Notes under the pieces: generated by a model
What the model was told of the DNA's origin: nothing
Databases searched by the model: none
Seen by the model: the letters and a program-made list of their open reading frames with translations, nothing else
NCBI GenBank assembly: GCA_022795575.1
Contig: JAAWGY010000116.1
Span: 1 to 7,083 of the forward strand
DNA: 7,083 nt
Source of the DNA: Angelakisella sp.
GTDB taxonomy: Bacteria; Bacillota; Clostridia; Oscillospirales; Ruminococcaceae
Direction of reading: 5' to 3'
Program-made: the position numbers and the translations under genes
Part shown: piece by piece, positions 5,683 to 7,083 of the stretch
Layout: every line of letters starts with the position of its first letter
Numbering within the stretch: the stretch's first letter is position 1

Positions 5683-5854
5683 TCACCATCACCCCGTGGC
5701 TATTCTATGCGCCGGGGGAGGTGGTCAGACCGGCGGGGGAATGTTTCGCCGGGGCGGGCCGTATGGATAGAGGGACGATTGCAACCCGGCTTGGGCCTTC
5801 CTACACGCTGGGAGGTCCGGAGCAGGCGCGGGGAGATGGAAAGGGGCGGCGGCG
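5683..5854. promoter_or_regulatory. Divergent yqfC/spoVV intergenic region
   Basis: This 172-bp region must hold the promoters of both divergent sporulation genes. The yqfC side has the SigE-like element given separately. An inverted repeat CCGGCG/CGCCGG (5730-5735 with 5747-5752, 11-base spacer) lies beside it and could be an operator or GC-rich chance. On the spoVV side the best candidate is CCTACACG (5800-5807), which matches the SigE -10 at six of eight positions but has no good -35, so no promoter is called. Confidence 0.35.
5702..5730 (-). promoter_or_regulatory. Candidate SigE promoter of yqfC-yqfD
   Basis: On the minus strand CATAGAAT (5702-5709) matches the SigE -10 pattern CATACA(A/C)T at seven of eight positions. 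It lies 14 bases downstream of GTCTGAC (5724-5730), a partial match to the SigE -35 element, and 14 is the usual SigE spacing. Transcription would begin near 5694, leaving a very short leader that still holds the GGGGTGAT ribosome site. The -35 match is weak, so this rests on the -10, the spacing and the known SigE dependence of the family. Confidence 0.45.
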
Positions 5855-6952
5855 ATGAAGGGGACGGACCGGGCGAAGGGATGGGTGCTGGCGGCAGGGT
5901 GCGGCGTGGCAGCGGCGGCGCTGCTCTTCTGCTCCGCCTCGGTGGGGGAGGGCATCCGCCGGGGGCTGGCGGTATCGGCCACGGTGATGATCCCCTCCCT
6001 CTTCCCCTTCCTGATTCTCAGCGACTTTGTAGGTAGGACCCGGGTGGGGAGGATGCTGGAGGGGCTGCTGGGCGGGGCGGCGGAGAAGATTTACCGCTGC
6101 CCGCGGCAGCTGGCCCCGGCCCTGCTGATGAGCTGGATTGGGGGTTATCCCGCCGGGGCCAGGGTGCTGGCGGGGATGGCGGAACGGGGGGTGTTGGACC
6201 GGGAGGACGCCGAGGCGGCGCTGGCTTTCTGCGTCAACAGCGGGCCGGCCTTTTTGGTGACGGTGGTGGGGGTGGGGGTTTTTGGCTCCCCGGGGTGGGG
6301 GCTGTTCCTCTTTGGCTGTCAGCTGGCGGCGGGGGCGGTGGCGGGCCGGCTCCTCTGCCGCCGGGGCATCCGGGCCCGGGCGGAAGGCCGGCTTTCCCCT
6401 CTGCCGGCGGCGGCGGGGCTGGTCCAGGCGGTGGCCTCCGGGACGGGGGGGATGCTTTCCATCTGCGCCTTTGTGCTGGTTTTTTCGGCGGTGGCTCAGG
6501 TACTGGAGGACGGCGGTCTTTTGGCCCTCTTTGGGGGATGGCTCAGCGGGATAACGGGGGGGCTGCTGACGCCCCAGGGGGCGGCTTGCTTTGGGACAGG
6601 GCTGCTGGAGATCGGTGGCGGCTGCGCCAGGGCCCAGCAGCTGCCGCCGGGGCAGGGGGCGCTGGTGCTGCCGTTTCTGCTCTCCTTTTCCTCCTGCTCG
6701 GTGATTTGCCAGTTGGGGGCCTGCTTTGGGGAACGCCCGGCAAAGCTAAGGCAGCTTCTGCGGGCCCGGGTGGTCCATGGGCTGCTGACGACGGCGTTGG
6801 CAACCCCGGTGCTATGGGGCCGGTTTGCATCGGCTCCGGCCATGACTGGCCAGCCGGTGCTGGCGCCGGGGAGCGGCGGGCTGCTGGGGGCGCTGTGTAT
6901 GGCGGCGATGTGCGGGATTCTGGCCTCGGCTATTGGGGAGGGGGAGGGGTAG
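5855..6952 (+). CDS. spoVV: Sporulation membrane protein SpoVV (YlbJ), dipicolinate transport
   Basis: The 365-residue polytopic membrane protein belongs to the YlbJ family (nucleoside-recognition/gate domain, related to concentrative nucleoside transporters). Diagnostic stretches are MIPSLFPFLILSDFV (45-59), IGGYPAGARVL (95-105), FCVNSGPAFLVTVVG (125-139), ASGTGGMLSICAFVLVFSAV (194-213) and GLLEIGGGC (249-257). The last replaces the TNG-like turn I would expect after LLEI with GGG. In Bacillus subtilis this protein was renamed SpoVV and is made in the mother cell under SigE; it acts in the outer forespore membrane to move dipicolinic acid toward the spore core. ATG 5855 follows AAGGGG at a slightly long spacing. 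The gene is divergent from yqfC across 172 bp, which groups SigE-regulon genes. The length is a little below the roughly 400 residues of the Bacillus protein. G-rich codon use is extreme near the stop. I found no strong terminator after it. Confidence 0.92.
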   Translation: MKGTDRAKGWVLAAGCGVAAAALLFCSASVGEGIRRGLAVSATVMIPSLFPFLILSDFVGRTRVGRMLEGLLGGAAEKIYRCPRQLAPALLMSWIGGYPAGARVLAGMAERGVLDREDAEAALAFCVNSGPAFLVTVVGVGVFGSPGWGLFLFGCQLAAGAVAGRLLCRRGIRARAEGRLSPLPAAAGLVQAVASGTGGMLSICAFVLVFSAVAQVLEDGGLLALFGGWLSGITGGLLTPQGAACFGTGLLEIGGGCARAQQLPPGQGALVLPFLLSFSSCSVICQLGACFGERPAKLRQLLRARVVHGLLTTALATPVLWGRFASAPAMTGQPVLAPGSGGLLGALCMAAMCGILASAIGEGEG

Positions 6953-6983
6953 GCGGGTGTTTTGGGGATGGGGGGTAAGTGGG
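6935..6983 (+). other. G-tract cluster across the spoVV stop (G-quadruplex-capable)
   Basis: Seven runs of three or more G occur within 49 bases: 6935-6938, 6940-6944, 6946-6949, 6955-6957, 6964-6967, 6970-6975 and 6981-6983, with gaps of 1, 1, 5, 6, 2 and 5 bases. The first four alone satisfy the usual G-quadruplex rule. They are on the coding strand, so the spoVV mRNA would carry them across its stop codon at 6950-6952. Confidence 0.6.
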
Positions 6984-7083
6984 CCCCAAATGCGCCTGCC
7001 GCCCTGTGGGAGACGAAGCCGCCTGACCGTCAGGTTGTGCCCGCCCGGGCTACCGGGCCGCAGGTCCAGGGCCGCGCAGGCCC
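6953..7083. other. Right edge: GC-rich repeats, no supported gene
   Basis: No gene is supported. Short inverted repeats are dense: TTTGGGG/CCCCAAA (6961-6967 with 6984-6990), CCTGA/TCAGG (7022-7034), and GCCCGG/CCGGGC with a GCTA loop (7043-7058). None carries a T-run. A plus frame from ATG 6968 and one minus frame are both open to the edge, which is expected by chance at this GC content. It could be the start of a dispersed repeat or of a structured RNA. Confidence 0.3.

Noticed and set aside
5779..5807. SigA-like TTGCAA-17-TACACG upstream of spoVV
   Set aside because: The -10 matches only half of the consensus and a sporulation gene would be expected to use SigE; too weak to call.
6968..7083. 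Partial plus-strand gene starting at ATG 6968
   Set aside because: There is no ribosome site distinguishable from the G-tracts, no recognisable protein, and an opposite-strand frame is equally open.

Overview
The window comes from a GC-rich, spore-forming Firmicute. The best guess is a gut clostridium of the Oscillospiraceae/Ruminococcaceae type (Flavonifractor-like). The evidence is three recognisable sporulation genes (yqfC, yqfD and ylbJ/spoVV), strong AGGAGG-like ribosome binding sites, and GC- and G-tract-rich coding sequence. The genus is an inference; nothing in the window fixes it.

Layout. Positions 1-130 hold no gene I can name, possibly the tail of an upstream one. At 131-1431 a small Gly/Pro-rich lipoprotein and a MacB/LolD-type ABC ATPase form a tight pair (14 bp apart), closed by a strong terminator at 1436-1466. 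No permease is visible, so any partner lies to the left of the window. Positions 1432-1863 form a 432-bp intergenic region with a good SigA-type promoter (TATAAT at 1524-1529) and an unusually long leader of about 330 nt. This precedes a 665-residue secreted protein (1864-3861) with a bacterial-Ig-like N-terminus, a Pro-Asp-Asn repeat stalk of six 36-bp units, and a C-terminal beta-rich domain. That gene is a compositional mosaic: its first half is AT-rich and its last third is GC-rich. A hairpin terminator at 3905-3940 separates it from the convergent sporulation genes.

Positions 4000-5682 on the minus strand carry yqfC then yqfD, two mother-cell (SigE regulon) sporulation genes. A three-tier palindromic RNA element lies in the 126-bp gap between them. 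A SigE-like promoter candidate lies just upstream of yqfC, and an antisense-oriented intrinsic terminator is embedded in the yqfC 5' coding region. Divergently, 5855-6952 encodes the polytopic membrane protein SpoVV (YlbJ), implicated in dipicolinic acid transport into the forespore. A run of G-tracts able to form a G-quadruplex straddles its stop codon. The last 130 bases carry only inverted repeats and no supported gene.

I see no clear new multi-gene system. The most unusual items are the mosaic secreted protein with its long leader, the terminator inside yqfC, the yqfC-yqfD intercistronic palindrome, and the G-tract cluster at the spoVV stop.
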